This document shows positions 6,044 to 6,951 of a DNA stretch of 6,951 bases, piece after piece (positions within the stretch are counted from its first letter, which is position 1; each line of letters begins with the position of its first letter). The stretch comes from Treponema sp. GTDB lineage: Bacteria > Spirochaetota > Spirochaetia > Treponematales > Treponemataceae. Under the pieces are notes generated by a model. That model was not told the origin of the DNA and did no database searches. It saw nothing but the letters and a program-made list of their open reading frames with translations. A program made the translations under genes and the position numbers. The stretch covers positions 1 to 6,951 of the forward strand of contig JAFYDO010000188.1 in NCBI GenBank assembly GCA_017544745.1. The letters are read 5' to 3'.

Positions 6044-6073
6044 TTGACAAGATAACACTGTTATCATTAAGAT
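6044..6073 (+). promoter_or_regulatory. Promoter of the RND/MMPL efflux gene
   Basis: TTGACA (6044-6049) is a perfect -35 hexamer. The best-placed -10 is TAAGAT (6068-6073) at 18-bp spacing, a 4 of 6 match. Operator 2 fills the spacer and operator 3 starts within the -10. A better-looking TATCAT at 6062-6067 is too close to the -35 (12 bp) to pair with it. Confidence 0.6.
6051..6065. promoter_or_regulatory. TetR operator 2, between -35 and -10 of the efflux promoter
   Basis: Perfect palindrome GATAACACTGTTATC, identical to operator 1 except at the central base. Binding here would block RNA polymerase at the efflux promoter. Confidence 0.82.
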
Positions 6074-6085
6074 AACGGTGTTATC
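6071..6085. promoter_or_regulatory. TetR operator 3, over -10 and transcription start of the efflux gene
   Basis: GATAACGGTGTTATC has perfect 6-bp arms and one mismatch in the seventh pair, so it may be a weaker site. Its centre is 20 bp from operator 2, about two helical turns, so two dimers would lie on the same DNA face. Confidence 0.75.
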
Positions 6086-6115
6086 AAAAATGTTAGCACA
6101 AACTAACAAACAAAC

Positions 6116-6122
6116 AAGGAGA
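6116..6122 (+). promoter_or_regulatory. Ribosome binding site of the RND/MMPL gene
   Basis: AAGGAGA with GGAG ending 5 nt before the ATG at 6127. It is strong and well spaced and fixes the start, in contrast to the divergent repressor gene, which has none. Confidence 0.88.
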
Positions 6123-6126
6123 CATC

Positions 6127-6951
6127 ATGCAAGTCAAGAAAATTAACGACTGGTTCGAAAAATTCGGTCGTTTTGAAGTAAAACATCGCTGGGGGTTCAT
6201 TATAGGACTGGCAATCATAACAATTGTCTGCAGTCTTGGACTTTCACGGCTTAAGCTGGACAACGGAGAAGAAGACTGGTTTGACGACTGGGAAACTACA
6301 AAGTTGAATCAGGATCATTTTGAAAGTATTTTTGGTTCAACAGACAGCCTTCTGGCACACATCAAGGCAGACGACGTTTTTGATCCGGAAGTTCTGCAGA
6401 TGATAGACGAGCTTGGCGACGAGCTTTTGAACAATGTTCCTTATGCCGGAAGTATTACTTCTCTCATGGAACTTTCACTTCCAATTGGTACAGAAGATGG
6501 TTTTGAAGTAACAAGTCCTTTTGAAGATGGAGTTCCAACAGACCCTCAGGAACTCGCAGAAAAAAAGGCCTTTATCTTGAGCCGTGAATCTCTCATAAAC
6601 AACCTTGTCAGTGCCGACTGTACCGAAACCTGGCTCATCGTAAACCTTGAACAGTATTCGGAAGGTCTTGATGAAGCAATGAACAAAATTGCTCCACCTG
6701 CCATGGCAATTTTTACAGATCCAAAATACAAATCAGATAAATGGGAAATCCGTCCAGCCGGACTTTCATATACAGAATACGAAGAAGAAAAATCTATCGT
6801 AAGTCAGTGTATAAGTAGAATCGCTATAGGTTTTGTTGTAATGCTAATTTTCTTAATCATCTTTATACGCTCATTACGAGGGGTTGTAGTTCCTTCAATT
6901 GCAACAATAGGTGCTCTTTGTACAACACTTGGTGCTTCTGCCTGGATGAAC
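6127..6951 (+). CDS. RND/MMPL-family efflux transporter, N-terminal part (3' truncated)
   Basis: The frame is open from the ATG to the window end, giving 275 residues of what is normally a 700-1000 aa protein. After a short basic N-terminus, one membrane helix (about 22-40, FIIGLAIITIVCSLGL) leads into a large acidic extracytoplasmic domain (about 41-225). A second helix (about 230-248) and the start of a third (about 252 on, VVVPSIATIGAL) follow. This order, and the FIRSLRGVVVPS turn between helices, are typical of the RND superfamily in its MMPL/HAE3-like branch, which exports lipids, hydrophobic drugs or related molecules using the proton gradient. The proton-relay residues lie beyond the window. 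It has its own promoter and a strong ribosome site, and is divergent from a TetR repressor with three operators in between, so expression is likely inducer-dependent. The substrate is not predictable. Confidence 0.9.
   Translation, partial: MQVKKINDWFEKFGRFEVKHRWGFIIGLAIITIVCSLGLSRLKLDNGEEDWFDDWETTKLNQDHFESIFGSTDSLLAHIKADDVFDPEVLQMIDELGDELLNNVPYAGSITSLMELSLPIGTEDGFEVTSPFEDGVPTDPQELAEKKAFILSRESLINNLVSADCTETWLIVNLEQYSEGLDEAMNKIAPPAMAIFTDPKYKSDKWEIRPAGLSYTEYEEEKSIVSQCISRIAIGFVVMLIFLIIFIRSLRGVVVPSIATIGALCTTLGASAWMN

Noticed and set aside
6062..6067. TATCAT as the -10 box of the efflux promoter
   Set aside because: It matches the consensus 5 of 6, but it is only 12 bp from the TTGACA and no other -35 is suitably placed.

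Overview
The window reads as a stretch of chromosome from a moderately AT-rich, anaerobe-like bacterium. The best fit, from memory of family style only, is a host-associated spirochaete of the Treponema type. That rests on the mix of gene families and on abundant short palindromic repeats whose in-frame peptide (HPELVSGS, then MLKQVQHDD) I recall from such genomes. No rRNA or other taxonomic marker is present, so the assignment is tentative.

Region 1 (1-3168, + strand) holds two consecutive ABC exporter half-transporters, each a membrane domain fused to an ATPase. The first is cut by the left window edge; the second is complete at 607 aa. They probably form a heterodimer. Both carry extra low-complexity, repeat-derived sequence near the membrane-domain/ATPase junction, and a 54-bp palindromic repeat lies between them.

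Region 2 (3169-5311, + strand) starts with a long inverted repeat pair. It is followed by a response regulator with receiver, degenerate GGDEF and intact EAL domains (558 aa), then a 111-aa stand-alone Hpt phosphotransfer protein that overlaps it by 4 bp. Together they look like the output end of a phosphorelay that lowers cyclic di-GMP. No histidine kinase is present in the window.

Region 3 (5312-6951) starts with a single copy of the same repeat in the gap between convergent genes. Next come a TetR-family repressor on the - strand and a divergent RND/MMPL-type efflux transporter on the + strand, cut by the right edge at 275 residues. Their 135-bp shared control region holds back-to-back promoters and three copies of a 15-bp palindrome (GATAACANTGTTATC) placed over the promoter elements of both genes. 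This is a textbook-like autoregulated efflux switch.

The most distinctive structure outside the genes is the set of REP-like repeats: two clear families, both bounded by GTCA/TGAC, plus a possible third family inside the first ABC gene. The second point of interest is that two genes (3303 + and 5991 -) have no Shine-Dalgarno and have promoter-like sequence placed so that transcription would begin almost at the ATG. I found no tRNA, rRNA, CRISPR array, transposase or complete new defence-type system.
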